A stretch of DNA of 64,000 bases from Segatella oris (GCF_900637655.1 NZ_LR134384.1:124001-188000), one strand, 5' to 3'; counted from the stretch's first letter, positions 16,796 to 25,221 are shown. Numbers and translations are program-made. The notes: generated by a model not told the origin, from the sequence alone.

Positions 16796-17191
16796 TTATA
16801 ATACACCTTTTACGCCATACACCTCAATACTCTCAAGAATATCCTCGTGATTGTGGTTGGTGATAGTTTCTGTGAGACGCAGGCCGTGAAAGCTGTCACC
16901 CTCCACGCTGTCCATGGCCGCGCGGATTTGGGCAATTAAAGCCCAAGCAGCCTCCTGTCCGCCCTCCACCCAGTCCGTCACGACGTGTAGCCTTACGCTG
17001 CCTTCACCATGATAGCCGCCACCCACGTAGGGCTGCCACGTAATAGGACCGAATTCCACGAACACCGCTGGACGTTCCCAGCCCTCTTCTTGTTCGATAA
17101 ACTCAACATTGTGGTTCCAAAGGTCGATGTGCTTAACATCTTCTGCCTTTTCAATCGCGGCCTTGATGGCTTCATACAATTCTTTTCTCAT
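16796..17191 (-). CDS. Putative phage tail terminator / head-tail completion protein
   Basis: A protein of 131 residues beginning MRKELYEAIKAAIE. The pattern, an N-terminal helix, then a beta-rich body with RPAVFVEFGPITWQP and RLHVVTDW, and a C-terminal LTETITNHNHEDILESIEVYGV, fits the gp37/tail-terminator-like proteins found next to gpG-like genes in Mu-like phages. It follows the gpG-like gene by 2 bp and ends at the two-way terminator, so it closes a minus-strand unit. Function is inferred from position and fold pattern only. Confidence 0.55.
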   Translation of the reverse strand: MRKELYEAIKAAIEKAEDVKHIDLWNHNVEFIEQEEGWERPAVFVEFGPITWQPYVGGGYHGEGSVRLHVVTDWVEGGQEAAWALIAQIRAAMDSVEGDSFHGLRLTETITNHNHEDILESIEVYGVKGVL

Positions 17192-17193
17192 CG

Positions 17194-17748
17194 TTATTTT
17201 AGTTTAAATTCGTTGTTAAAATACTCGCTTAGTTTTTTCTCTATGATTTCGGTAACGGCCTTTTCCACTTCAGGCGAGGCACCAAGGAACTGCCGCCGGG
17301 GAATGTGTATCACGCTGCCAACGCGCATCAAGGCCATATACTTCCAAAACGCTGCCTCACTGCTCAACTGTCGGGTACGCTTGTCGCCTCGCAGTTCACC
17401 GTTTTTCTTTCGTCCGAAGCCACCCACAGCCGCATAATGTCGGGCCCAAAAGTAACGTCTCATGCGGGCCGTCACCTTTATCTCGCCACCCTCGTTGTGT
17501 ATCTCTGCCGCAGGGTGGGTCGTATAGAACGTCACACCGTCTGCCGTCGCGCGAGCCATCACGCTGCTACGCAGTTTGCCCGTGTTGACCAATGTGGCGC
17601 GTCCGGGGCGCAGCGGACTCTTGCGCCGCTCCCATTTTTCTGAAAAGAAGCCCTGACGCTCGAAGTTCCTATCGAACTCGTCCTTCAGTTCCACCCGTAT
17701 ATCGTTCAATATCCGGGCGAACACTTGTTCTAAATCGTTGTTACTCAT
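17194..17748 (-). CDS. Virion morphogenesis protein (Mu gpG-like)
   Basis: A protein of 184 residues from the ATG at 17748 (MSNNDLEQVF); an alternative start lies 12 bp upstream. It matches the Phage_tail_S/gpG pattern: a helical N-terminus, then WERRKSPLRPGRATLVNTGKLRSSV, the hallmark LxxTGxLRxS block, HPAAEIHNEGG, and a C-terminal IPRRQFLGASPEVEKAV. Proteins of this family act at the head-tail joining or tail-completion step. The start overlaps the end of the upstream HTH gene by a few bases, suggesting coupling. Confidence 0.8.
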   Translation of the reverse strand: MSNNDLEQVFARILNDIRVELKDEFDRNFERQGFFSEKWERRKSPLRPGRATLVNTGKLRSSVMARATADGVTFYTTHPAAEIHNEGGEIKVTARMRRYFWARHYAAVGGFGRKKNGELRGDKRTRQLSSEAAFWKYMALMRVGSVIHIPRRQFLGASPEVEKAVTEIIEKKLSEYFNNEFKLK

Positions 17749-17989
17749 CGTCGAAATCAAACAATAAAAGCGGACGGGGTGAGGCGGTGTTGTCGCGCCT
17801 TACCTTCACATCAATCTTGAGCATCTTATACATTGCACGCTCGCTGATACCATAAACGGGGTAAATATAGCGACGCCAAATTTCCCTATTCGAGAGACCT
17901 GACTTCGCCCACTGCTGATAAATCGCGTTCACGTCGGCCACGCGCTTGAGATAGCTCACGCCGCGACGGCGCTCATTGTCCACTTTCAT
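17741..17989 (-). CDS. Small HTH-like phage protein
   Basis: An 82-residue basic protein. Residues 20-60 (ADVNAIYQQWAKSGLSNREIWRRYIYPVYGISERAMYKML) read as two helices and a turn, compatible with a helix-turn-helix, followed by a short strand and an acidic tail DFDDE. It lies between DUF3164 and the gpG-like gene, the zone where Mu encodes its middle and late activators (Mor, C). It has no clear sequence resemblance to Mor/C. It could be the regulator that binds the dyads at 11147-11179, but that is speculation. Confidence 0.55.
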   Translation of the reverse strand: MKVDNERRRGVSYLKRVADVNAIYQQWAKSGLSNREIWRRYIYPVYGISERAMYKMLKIDVKVRRDNTASPRPLLLFDFDDE

Positions 17990-18091
17990 TGTTTATAAAG
18001 ATTGTTTTTTGTTATTAATTCATTTAACCGCAAAAGCATGGCAGCCCATTTGCTGCCATGCCGTCATATCCTACCATCGTATCTCCGGGAC

Positions 18092-18745
18092 TTACATCCT
18101 GCAGAAGCTCGGCTCTATCCGACGCCATACATTCGTCTCCGGATTGCGCTTTGAGAAGTAGTAGTTGACCGCGTTCTTCTGTACCACGTTTGCTTCTTTG
18201 AAAAGCCCCATGATTTCACTGTACTCGCTGTCGAACTTATCCTCTAATTCATAGAGTTTCGAAATGCTCTTGTAATCAAGATCACCAGACTTGTTGCGCT
18301 CTAAGAGCGTCATGGCCATTTGATACATGGGGTCATCGGCCCCTTTTTCGCTCTTCTTCATATAACGCTTTAGGTAGTCAATAAGACGCTCGGCTGCAAG
18401 GTCGGCACGCTCGTCAAAGCCCTTAACCTTGTTACTTGCTATCTCCAGACGGAAGTCTCCGTCGGTGATGGTGTAGCTGCGCTGGTCGCTCTTGCGCAGT
18501 TGCCCATAATCGCGCATCACGCCCACAAAGCCTTCAACCTCACCCTGCAGCCAGTCATGAAAACTTTGCACGTCGGCGGCTACTGTCTGCAGGCGTTCCT
18601 CCACGCCATGCAGCAATTCTGCACGCAGACTCTCGTAGGTTTCGCGACGTTGGATGCGACTTTGTTTCTCTTCGTTCTGTAACTCAGCGAGCAACTGTGC
18701 CCGTTCCTCCTTACTTAAATTTTTGATGTTTACAGTTGTTTCCAT
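18092..18745 (-). CDS. DUF3164 family phage protein
   Basis: A protein of 217 residues starting METTVNIKNLSKEERAQLL. It shows the DUF3164 pattern of Mu-like phages: an acidic helical N-terminus, a central GQLRKSDQRSYTITDGDFRLEI block, then AERLIDYLKRYMKK and a C-terminal NAVNYYFSKRNPETNVWRR. Such proteins are encoded in the early-middle region next to GemA. Their molecular job is not established. About 100 bp without a gene follow before the next start. There is no TM segment. Confidence 0.8.
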   Translation of the reverse strand: METTVNIKNLSKEERAQLLAELQNEEKQSRIQRRETYESLRAELLHGVEERLQTVAADVQSFHDWLQGEVEGFVGVMRDYGQLRKSDQRSYTITDGDFRLEIASNKVKGFDERADLAAERLIDYLKRYMKKSEKGADDPMYQMAMTLLERNKSGDLDYKSISKLYELEDKFDSEYSEIMGLFKEANVVQKNAVNYYFSKRNPETNVWRRIEPSFCRM

Positions 18746-18764
18746 ATTCTTTTGTAATTAAAAA

Positions 18765-19226
18765 TTAATTTTCTATTGAATTGTTTACGGATAGCATAAC
18801 AACGGTTCCCCTCGCCTCGGAGGAGCCTGGGGAGGCTTCCTTTTTCCGCTTTATTGTCCGCAGCTTCACGGCAAGCTCTTCGAGTTCATCTATACTGATG
18901 TGGCGGAAGGCTTTGCCGGCGATGCGTGCATCTTCACAGAAAGCATTCACGCGGTTCCAATCGGTCGTATCGATGCCGAGCTGCTGCATCAGCTTCAGGC
19001 ATACGCTGCGTTTCCGTCTGAGCTGTCTCCGGATGCCCTCCACGAACTCGTCATAGCCTGCTACCTGCTCCATATCGCGACACATCTTGTTATATTCCTG
19101 CTGTGTAGTCTCTCGTAGGTGTGTTGTTCTGCCGTTCGTATATTGCTCCACAAGCGTTTCCTTATCAGCGCCGGGCATTTTCTTGAGCAGGGTGTAAAAG
19201 CGTGCGTAGTTAAATCCTTTTTCCAT
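18765..19226 (-). CDS. GemA/gp16-like phage protein
   Basis: A protein of 153 residues from the ATG at 19226 (MEKGFNYARFYTLLKKMPG). The helical layout with QQLGIDTTDWNRVNAFCEDARI and HISIDELEELAVKLRTIKRK resembles DUF1018/GemA proteins, which in Mu modulate host gene expression and DNA topology. Position directly before DUF3164 agrees with Mu-like gene order. The C-terminal tail (EASPGSSEARG) is encoded by a GC-rich imperfect palindrome and looks atypical. Assignment is moderate because overall similarity is in pattern rather than in clear motifs. Confidence 0.6.
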   Translation of the reverse strand: MEKGFNYARFYTLLKKMPGADKETLVEQYTNGRTTHLRETTQQEYNKMCRDMEQVAGYDEFVEGIRRQLRRKRSVCLKLMQQLGIDTTDWNRVNAFCEDARIAGKAFRHISIDELEELAVKLRTIKRKKEASPGSSEARGTVVMLSVNNSIEN

Positions 19227-19236
19227 TGTTCTTGTT

Positions 19237-19434
19237 TTAAGAATTATACACTCGTTTATATTCACCATTCAAAACAAATACGGGCTCACCTACACCCATG
19301 ACCCATACGCCGCCTTCAGTTCTCCCGCCTTCAGGAGCAGTTAGTACTTCATGTATGCTACCCGGAGTCAGGTTTTCGAAAAACTTACCGAAGGCTTTGC
19401 ATTCCGTGATTTGAATTTTTTCTTTCTTTTCCAT
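19237..19434 (-). CDS. Small phage protein of unknown function
   Basis: A 65-residue protein starting MEKKEKIQITECKAFGKFFENL. It is short and mixed alpha/beta, with a Gly-rich middle (APEGGRTEGGVWVMGVGEP) and a C-terminal VFVLNGEYKRVY. It lies 10 bp before the GemA-like gene in the same direction. The leader is A-rich like others in this phage. I do not recognise it. Confidence 0.6.
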   Translation of the reverse strand: MEKKEKIQITECKAFGKFFENLTPGSIHEVLTAPEGGRTEGGVWVMGVGEPVFVLNGEYKRVYNS

Positions 19435-19492
19435 TTTCCTTATCCTTTTGAAGTTTGATTATGATTCTCCCTGTCTTCTGCTTAAGAGGAGG

Positions 19493-19783
19493 TTATTTTT
19501 GAATGTAATACACTTGCAAAGGTTTGCTGTTTCGCTTAATAATGAGACGTGTCTCTCCGTCTTCGGTTAGCAGGTCGGCAGCCACCTCGCTCCTCACCAT
19601 GATATCCCGGCGCGTGTAGAGGCTACGAATGAAAGCATCTACAAAGTCCTGCAACGCCAGCCAGTCTTCAGGTGTGTCTTCTATACCACGAATGGCGTAG
19701 TGCTGACTTATTTCCAACTGCAACCGCAACAGCCACTCAGGTTTATCGTTCGGTGTCATCGAATAGTGTCTTAATTGTCCCAT
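19493..19783 (-). CDS. Early-region phage protein of unknown function
   Basis: A 96-residue protein. I chose the ATG at 19783 (MGQLRHYSMTPND) because it has the AAAAGTAAAAC-type leader shared with other phage genes; an ATG at 19819 overlapping the YopX stop is the alternative. It is helical, with Trp-rich PEWLLRLQLEISQHY and EDWLALQDFVDAFIRSLY, ending in a basic strand LIIKRNSKPLQVYYI. No recognised domain or membrane segment. Confidence 0.6.
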   Translation of the reverse strand: MGQLRHYSMTPNDKPEWLLRLQLEISQHYAIRGIEDTPEDWLALQDFVDAFIRSLYTRRDIMVRSEVAADLLTEDGETRLIIKRNSKPLQVYYIQK

Positions 19784-19815
19784 TTTTGTTTTACTTTTTA
19801 TGCTTTGTCCAATTA

Positions 19816-20286
19816 TCATTTAAGTAGGTTGGGGTTGTCATGAATGTTTCCAACAATCTCCATCCTTTCATTATCAGGAACTCCATCTATCACAGTTGGG
19901 TACAAGCGGTGTCCATTCCAGTTGAAACACCAACCGCTTATACGGATAGGATTGCCGTCAGGCACAAAATCGGATAGTGGCCTTAATATTCTATCTTCAC
20001 TTGCCCATTCTACTACAAAATATCGTATAGTACCATCAGGCGCTATGAATTTAAGAATATCCCACTCAAATATTTTCCTTTTGTACTTATCTTTTAACCC
20101 TGTGTATTGACCGATAGTGTCTGGAAACACAGTATAGAGAAGACGTGCCTCTTCCCAAAATTTTGGCACACAAACACAGATACAAGGCACATTAGTTGGC
20201 GCAGTTAGTCCATAGTTGAACAAATGTCCGTAAAGCCATTTACCTGTGCCGATAGACTTTCCTCTAAATATTATTTCTCTGTTCAT
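19816..20286 (-). CDS. YopX family protein
   Basis: A 156-residue protein with the diagnostic YopX pattern: N-terminal REIIFRGKSIGTGKWLYGH, then PDTIGQYTGLKDKYKRKIFEWDIL, and a C-terminal VGNIHDNPNLL. YopX proteins are widespread in phages and mobile elements of Firmicutes and Bacteroidota. They form multimeric beta-rich assemblies of unknown function. It is part of the minus-strand early operon. Confidence 0.85.
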   Translation of the reverse strand: MNREIIFRGKSIGTGKWLYGHLFNYGLTAPTNVPCICVCVPKFWEEARLLYTVFPDTIGQYTGLKDKYKRKIFEWDILKFIAPDGTIRYFVVEWASEDRILRPLSDFVPDGNPIRISGWCFNWNGHRLYPTVIDGVPDNERMEIVGNIHDNPNLLK

Positions 20287-20317
20287 AGTTATCTTTTTTA
20301 TCGTTTTACTTCCTTAA

Positions 20318-20548
20318 TTATTTTCCCGCTTTCCACTCAATCGTCACCACTGCATCAAGCCGTCCGCTGCCTTTACACACAGGACATTCCTGCTTGTAAC
20401 GTTCACGATAGCAGTTTTCCTGCCAGTGGTAGCCGTTGCCTTGGCAATAGATGCACACGTGCCCACGGCTCAAAAAGCGCTCTCCCATGCGCCCTCCTGG
20501 GCTCATCAGCCCAGGGGCAATTTCTATTGTTCGTTTTTCCTTGCTCAT
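20318..20548 (-). CDS. Small zinc-knuckle protein (CxxCxGxG type)
   Basis: A 76-residue protein from ATG 20548 (MSKEKRTIEIAPG). It has two DnaJ-type half motifs, CIYCQGNGYHW and CPVCKGSGRLDA, spaced about 20 residues apart, which together can bind one zinc ion. Phages often encode such mini zinc fingers of unknown role. Its start overlaps the end of the DUF4406 gene by 4 bp (coupled translation). The codons for PGLMSPG lie in a perfect 8-bp hairpin (20496-20515), noted but not interpreted. Confidence 0.7.
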   Translation of the reverse strand: MSKEKRTIEIAPGLMSPGGRMGERFLSRGHVCIYCQGNGYHWQENCYRERYKQECPVCKGSGRLDAVVTIEWKAGK

Positions 20549-20919
20549 ATCCAATCTACTATTTTATTTTCAAACATTGTAATCTGTTTTATTTTCTTAT
20601 CTATTGCTTTAGCGAAGAAAAACTCTGCCAAGGCACCTGGGCTTTCGTGCCAGTCAGGAAGCAGACAGATGATATCACACCGTTTCAGTTGCATAATGTC
20701 AAGAAGAAGTATCTCTTCATAGAAGTTCGTGCCACATGCCTTTGCGTAGTTCTCTGCCATGATGCCAAGCCCGCTTTGAGTCGGATTAAACACTTTATAT
20801 CCTTTTGCTTTCAACCACGCTTCTGCCTCTGCAAATTTCTTGCGAGTTGTATCGCTAAGAATATCTTCACCTATCTTTCCTGCGATATATACTTTCTTTA
20901 TTCGTTTTTCCTTGCTCAT
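20545..20919 (-). CDS. DUF4406 / nucleoside deoxyribosyltransferase-like protein
   Basis: A 124-residue protein from the ATG at 20919 (MSKEKRIKKVYIAGKIG). The N-terminal YIAGKIG, the middle FNPTQSGLGI and ILLLDIMQLKRCDIICLLPDWHESPGALAEFFFA match the Rossmann-like DUF4406 fold related to nucleoside 2-deoxyribosyltransferases. The late block SPGALAEF holds the acidic residue expected at the active site. A role in nucleotide salvage or base modification during phage growth is plausible but unproven. A longer upstream frame would overlap the preceding gene and is not used. Confidence 0.8.
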   Translation of the reverse strand: MSKEKRIKKVYIAGKIGEDILSDTTRKKFAEAEAWLKAKGYKVFNPTQSGLGIMAENYAKACGTNFYEEILLLDIMQLKRCDIICLLPDWHESPGALAEFFFAKAIDKKIKQITMFENKIVDWI

Positions 20920-20926
20920 CTTAATA

Positions 20927-21382
20927 TTAATATCTAAAATTTGTAAAATGAATGATTGCCAACGGATTTGATAAATCATAGTTCCTGAACCACGCTTTCC
21001 AATCTTTGAAAGAAAGACCGTCATTTTTTGCAAACATGTATCTATCCATTGATTTGAATTCGTTACCTGACCCATATTCAATAACAGGTAGCATGATATT
21101 ATTGTCGATAAATATTAGTTTCTGAATACCGACACCCTCATTTGCAGTCAGCTGTGCAATTTCAACCTGCTTGCTCCTATACGGTTCGCCCACCCATTGA
21201 CGGATAGACAATACACCTTTACCTGCTTGTATTTCTGCAATACGGTGTTCCCACAGGGAATAATTTGCACGAATAGTATGCAGTTTGCTTATACCGAGCT
21301 TCTCTTCAAAAAAAGTTTGTTCTCCAGCATGGAGATGCCCTTTTGGAAAGGTTTTTGATAACATTAAAATATAAGTATTCAT
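20927..21382 (-). CDS. Conserved-looking phage protein, possibly ASCH/PUA-like
   Basis: A 151-residue protein beginning MNTYILMLSKTFPKGHLHAG. The order KLHTIRANYSLWEHRIAEIQAGKGVLSIRQW followed by GEPYRSKQVEIAQL, with a C-terminal HFTNFRY, is compatible with a small beta-barrel RNA/nucleotide-binding (ASCH-like) fold. The SIRQW-G-PYRSKQ block looks strongly constrained. It lies in the early operon 4 bp after a 56-residue gene. Function unknown. Confidence 0.65.
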   Translation of the reverse strand: MNTYILMLSKTFPKGHLHAGEQTFFEEKLGISKLHTIRANYSLWEHRIAEIQAGKGVLSIRQWVGEPYRSKQVEIAQLTANEGVGIQKLIFIDNNIMLPVIEYGSGNEFKSMDRYMFAKNDGLSFKDWKAWFRNYDLSNPLAIIHFTNFRY

Positions 21383-21386
21383 TTGT

Positions 21387-21557
21387 CTATTGTATTACTA
21401 ATTGCACATTGAAATGAAACTCACGGCAGAGCCGTCTTATCTGTATTAGCTTGAACGGCTCGCCACCCACGCCGAAGAAGATAACGCGTTCGCGGGTGTT
21501 GGCCTGTACGCCCTTTTTTCGTAGCCTGTACAACAGGTTGTCTCGCTTGTTTGCCAT
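21387..21557 (-). CDS. Short basic phage protein (56 residues)
   Basis: The frame runs from ATG 21557 (MANKRDNLLYRLRKKGVQ) to a TAG at 21387-21389. It exactly fills the gap between the P-loop ATPase gene (4 bp upstream) and the next gene (4 bp downstream), strong support for a real gene. The protein is Arg/Lys-rich with two helices around a Gly-rich turn (FFGVGGEPFK). It might bind nucleic acid. No family recognised. Confidence 0.7.
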   Translation of the reverse strand: MANKRDNLLYRLRKKGVQANTRERVIFFGVGGEPFKLIQIRRLCREFHFNVQLVIQ

Positions 21558-21561
21558 AGCT

Positions 21562-22182
21562 TTACTCTTTTGTTTCTCCCCAATATATGTTTGCTCTTTC
21601 CTCCCATATCGTGTAATAGCCTTTGCTTCCGAAATACCGCCCTTTGCTGATTGCCCGATAACCCTCCACCCATATCTTCAGGGCTGCATCATACATCACA
21701 CTCACCGCTGTACGACCTGAAGGTTTGTTTCCTTCTGCCTGACTGATGAAGATGAGCAGCTTATCCCGGTGTCGGTTCTTAAACTTCTGATAATCCTTAA
21801 AGCTCATCTGTGTGTACTGAAAGCTGTCTATCACAATGATATCCGGGCTTTTGTGCTTCTTGAGACGGCCGTCAAGGTCTTTCATGCTTTCACTGATGAG
21901 GATAAACCGCCGTGCAACGTCCTGCATACCTGCCTCTATAAGTGCATTCTTCATTGTCAGAGAGAAACCTTCTTCCAAGGAATTGTAGGCTATCTTCCCG
22001 TACTTTGCCAACTCTTTGCAGAGCTTCATCGTGAAGCTGGTCTTACCGCTTCCGCTTCGCCCCCAAATGAACCATACGCCTCCTCGCTCCGGTGCTCCGA
22101 AGGCGTCGGCCCATTCTCCTTCAAAAGGATAGGTTTCTTTCTTCATACGCAGCATATCGGTTACTGACATTGCCCTGTTCAT
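21562..22182 (-). CDS. RecA-like P-loop ATPase of the early operon
   Basis: A 206-residue protein with Walker A GRSGSGKTS (residues 41-49), Walker B-type DIIVIDSF (around 114-121) and a SQAEG sensor-like segment after a hydrophobic strand LLIFIS. It resembles small RecA/DnaB-type ATPases encoded next to transposition genes in Bacteroidota Mu-like phages. Its ATG shares one base with the MuB-type gene's stop, so the two are coupled and may act together, perhaps in replication-repair or target handling. No helicase motifs beyond the core are visible. Exact role unknown. Confidence 0.8.
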   Translation of the reverse strand: MNRAMSVTDMLRMKKETYPFEGEWADAFGAPERGGVWFIWGRSGSGKTSFTMKLCKELAKYGKIAYNSLEEGFSLTMKNALIEAGMQDVARRFILISESMKDLDGRLKKHKSPDIIVIDSFQYTQMSFKDYQKFKNRHRDKLLIFISQAEGNKPSGRTAVSVMYDAALKIWVEGYRAISKGRYFGSKGYYTIWEERANIYWGETKE

Positions 22183-23096
22183 TATCCTGCTGTTTTATCG
22201 CTGTTCAAACGCTGATTTTTCGCTGTTTGAGCAGCCATTAATTTAACTCTATGAATATTCTTCTTCACGCGCCGCAGGTCGAATTCATATTCTTCTGCAT
22301 CTTTAACAACCTCTGAGATGCGTCCTTTGTCTGTCACACCGTTTGCCATGCAGATTGCATACACATCATGAGGGGCGGTCTGTTCCAGTTCATAGAACTT
22401 GCGGCCGATACGGCTGTGTATCTCGTTATATCCGCATTTGTTGTAGCGCAGCCCCATTGTCATACGACGCTTGATATAGCTTGTAGAAAAGAAGACGATG
22501 CCGCATTTGTCCTCCAAGCGATTGTAAAGGTCAATGAAATAATGAAAAACGCGCTCGGGCAACTTGTCGGCTTCGTCAAAAAGAAGCAGCGGTGCCTCCA
22601 TCTGAATAAGGTCGTCAATGATCCTGTCGAGCAGTTCTCTGATGCTGTAACCTTCTGTACGCTGACCGATACGGCGTGCAATCTCACGTACAAAGTCACT
22701 CTTCTTCATGTCTTCAGAACACAAGATGTAGAACACCTCATTGTTCTCATTTGCATAGAGGCGCGCCGTGGTTGTCTTTCCGCAGCCTGCCTCTCCGACA
22801 ATCCATGTGACATTCCTCACGGCCTGGGCATCTTTCATGACGAGTGCCATTTCCTGAAAGGCCTTTGTCTCAACCACCTGCCAGTCATTGCCGGACGTTG
22901 TCCCCAACTGTGAGGCGAGGTTGCGCCACATGTCGTCCGAAATATTCTCCCACTTGCCCTGCAGAATACTACTCACCGTTGCGCTGCTCGTTCCTACCAG
23001 ACTCTGTGCAGCCTTATTCTGACTTGGGTACTTGCTGACATACTGCTTCAAGCACTCCTGGATCTGACTCTTTTCCTTGTTTGTCAACTTACTCAT
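22182..23096 (-). CDS. MuB-type AAA ATPase, transposition target protein
   Basis: A 304-residue protein. An N-terminal HTH (residues 25-60, NKAAQSLVGTSSATVSSIL) precedes an AAA ATPase core with Walker A GEAGCGKTT (101-109) and Walker B LLLFDEAD (around 170-176), and an FFSTS sensor-like motif. MuB binds DNA as an ATP-dependent filament, delivers target DNA to MuA and gives target immunity. The gene follows the transposase by 58 bp, as in Mu. The C-terminus is basic. Family assignment is secure from architecture and context. Confidence 0.9.
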   Translation of the reverse strand: MSKLTNKEKSQIQECLKQYVSKYPSQNKAAQSLVGTSSATVSSILQGKWENISDDMWRNLASQLGTTSGNDWQVVETKAFQEMALVMKDAQAVRNVTWIVGEAGCGKTTTARLYANENNEVFYILCSEDMKKSDFVREIARRIGQRTEGYSIRELLDRIIDDLIQMEAPLLLFDEADKLPERVFHYFIDLYNRLEDKCGIVFFSTSYIKRRMTMGLRYNKCGYNEIHSRIGRKFYELEQTAPHDVYAICMANGVTDKGRISEVVKDAEEYEFDLRRVKKNIHRVKLMAAQTAKNQRLNSDKTAG

Positions 23097-23154
23097 ATCT
23101 TTTCTATTTTAGTTGTTATTTTTTTATTTTGTGCAGTGAAACACCGTCCGCTGC

Positions 23155-25209
23155 CTATGATTTGCCAGCCACATAAGCCATGTCAACCACTGCTGTCTCA
23201 ACCTTTGACCAGTCTTCAAGGCTCACTTGCTTCGTCTTTCGTCCTATTTTATACTCTTCAGGCGCCTTGCTATAAATACCTGTACGGCGTTCTATCTGTC
23301 TGCGCTCTGCTGCTGTCATTCCCTTTGGCTTTGGACTACGTAAGCCGTGCTGCTCCGGCATTACGCCATGAGCCTTTTCTATCTCACGTCCTGCAACGGT
23401 GCGCTCAATGCGGTCAGTAGTATTCGCAGCCTGCTGCTGTCTGATGAATGCAGCTTCACCTTCCGTCTGCTCTTGTATCGCACGATGTATCACAACGTAA
23501 GGTTCTGCTACTCGTTCAAACCTCAGGCTGCCGTCAGCTTCTTTCTTATAGAGTCGGACGCTTCCGAAGTCGTAAGGATCATACTTGACAACGAACCGCT
23601 CGTAAGTGTGCTGTCTTCGCCACTCATGATCAGGAACACCAGGTTCACTCATCACTTCGTATTGTCTCTTCTCCTTCTTGATAGTTACGCTGATACCCTG
23701 GTCGGTGAACGTGCTCATACGCTTAGCCGTAACCCAGAACATATCCACCATGTCGTGTGCCGTAACCTGCTGTGTTTCCTCATTCACGCTATTGTCGTAA
23801 GCTTCCTGTCGGCTCTTGCCGTATGCAGGGTGCGCCATTTCGTTCCACTCCTTGGTAGCCTTTGCGTAAGCATCCTTCAGTTCCTCTAATGTATAGAGTG
23901 AGTCCTTGTTTTCCTCAATAAATTCAAGGTTCGGACGGCTCGACATCTTCTTTGCGGTGATATTCTGACCCGTGAAGCGCCAATCCTTGTGCAGCACCTG
24001 CTGTTGGAAGCGGCCGAACACTGCCTCAATGGTCTTAGACTCGCCGTTGTAGGGTTGCGTGGTCCTATGCACGTGGCAAAGCTTCTTAAACAGTCCTTCA
24101 GCGTCAAGTTTTTTGTGTCCGCCCTGGTTGTCGTGCACAATTTCGTAAGGCTTGTGCCTGCTGGTCTGAATAGCCATACGGTAAGCGAGATATTGCGCTT
24201 CGTAGTCCTCGCTGTCGCTGATGTGCCAGCCAAGCATCACCTCGCTCATCGCATCAATGACTACATAGACCTGCGTGGTCCGCACCTTGCCTTCTTCGTC
24301 CTGGTAGTATAGGTTGAGTTTCGTACCGTCACCATACCACAGAGCGTCGCGCTTCGTTGGCTGTGCTGTACGGTGTTTACGTCCGAACTTCTGTCGTGCG
24401 GCCTGCTCACCATATACAGCATCATACCATAGTGGCATAATCGCAGCACTGTTCAGCCATCGCTTCAGACCGCTAAGGCTTTTCAGAGGCTTCCAGCCGT
24501 TTGCTTCTGCCTGTCTGTTTGCCTCTTCAAAGAGCTGTGCGTCGGTGTATACAGGCACTCGACAGCGTTTCAAGGCTATAAGCAGCTGCCCGAACTCGGG
24601 TGTTATTTTAATGGTGTTCAGATTACCTACCTTGCCACTGATCAAGCTGCGATAGCCGTCGGCCTTGAAAGCCTTGATTTTCGCCTTCAGACGTACTATG
24701 TGCTTTGGCAGTGTGTGGTGATATTCCTCGCGCAAAGCCTCCGAACTCTGACAGATAACTTCCCATGCACCCGCCATGCTGCCGTTCAGACTCTGACGGA
24801 GGGCCTGACGCTGTGCCATCATCTTCTGCAATTCGCCAAGTACACTCGCGTTGATAGTATATTCCTCTATCAGTTCGCCAGTCAGATGCTCCGCCCGGCC
24901 ATTCTTCTCATAGGTGAACGCTTCGTACCATTCGCGAGCCTCGCTATCTAATTTGATGCGGTCACGCATCATGGCTTCCTTCATGCGCTGTTCAGGGTCG
25001 CCGTAACGTTCCATATACAGCTTCCTATATTTCTGAGGAATGGAATTCCATGCGTATAGTGCCTGGCTACCCTCACCACCGCCACGGTGAACACTGACGA
25101 TATTACCGCGAGTGACATTCTTCAACAATGTGTCACCTTTGATAATAGCTTCGCCGCCTCCCGTTAATTCCGCGTAGGTTACGCACAATATCTTATTGAA
25201 ATACTCCAT
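23155..25209 (-). CDS. MuA-type DDE transposase
   Basis: A 684-residue protein. The catalytic triad is visible as D294 (WYGDG), D360 (EIVHDNQGG) and E395 (SKTIEAVFG), a DD35E spacing typical of retroviral-integrase-fold transposases. Upstream are helical DNA-binding regions; downstream a beta-barrel-like region around residues 480-580 (KYDPYDFGSVRLYK). Mu-family transposases cut and join phage ends during integration and replicative transposition. It precedes the MuB-type gene and follows a small early gene by 12 bp. The likely end substrates are the repeats near 28655-28738. Confidence 0.95.
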   Translation of the reverse strand: MEYFNKILCVTYAELTGGGEAIIKGDTLLKNVTRGNIVSVHRGGGEGSQALYAWNSIPQKYRKLYMERYGDPEQRMKEAMMRDRIKLDSEAREWYEAFTYEKNGRAEHLTGELIEEYTINASVLGELQKMMAQRQALRQSLNGSMAGAWEVICQSSEALREEYHHTLPKHIVRLKAKIKAFKADGYRSLISGKVGNLNTIKITPEFGQLLIALKRCRVPVYTDAQLFEEANRQAEANGWKPLKSLSGLKRWLNSAAIMPLWYDAVYGEQAARQKFGRKHRTAQPTKRDALWYGDGTKLNLYYQDEEGKVRTTQVYVVIDAMSEVMLGWHISDSEDYEAQYLAYRMAIQTSRHKPYEIVHDNQGGHKKLDAEGLFKKLCHVHRTTQPYNGESKTIEAVFGRFQQQVLHKDWRFTGQNITAKKMSSRPNLEFIEENKDSLYTLEELKDAYAKATKEWNEMAHPAYGKSRQEAYDNSVNEETQQVTAHDMVDMFWVTAKRMSTFTDQGISVTIKKEKRQYEVMSEPGVPDHEWRRQHTYERFVVKYDPYDFGSVRLYKKEADGSLRFERVAEPYVVIHRAIQEQTEGEAAFIRQQQAANTTDRIERTVAGREIEKAHGVMPEQHGLRSPKPKGMTAAERRQIERRTGIYSKAPEEYKIGRKTKQVSLEDWSKVETAVVDMAYVAGKS

Positions 25210-25221
25210 CCCGTCAAACTC

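Noticed and set aside
18801..18840. GC-rich imperfect palindrome at the end of the GemA-like gene
   Set aside because: Resembles the SPRRGE/LPQGEGE palindrome type in composition but the arms do not pair over more than a few bases and the sequence differs.
20496..20515. Perfect 8-bp hairpin CCTGGGCT/AGCCCAGG within the zinc-knuckle gene
   Set aside because: Single short palindrome in coding sequence, composition not extreme; no second copy seen, so not called a repeat element.
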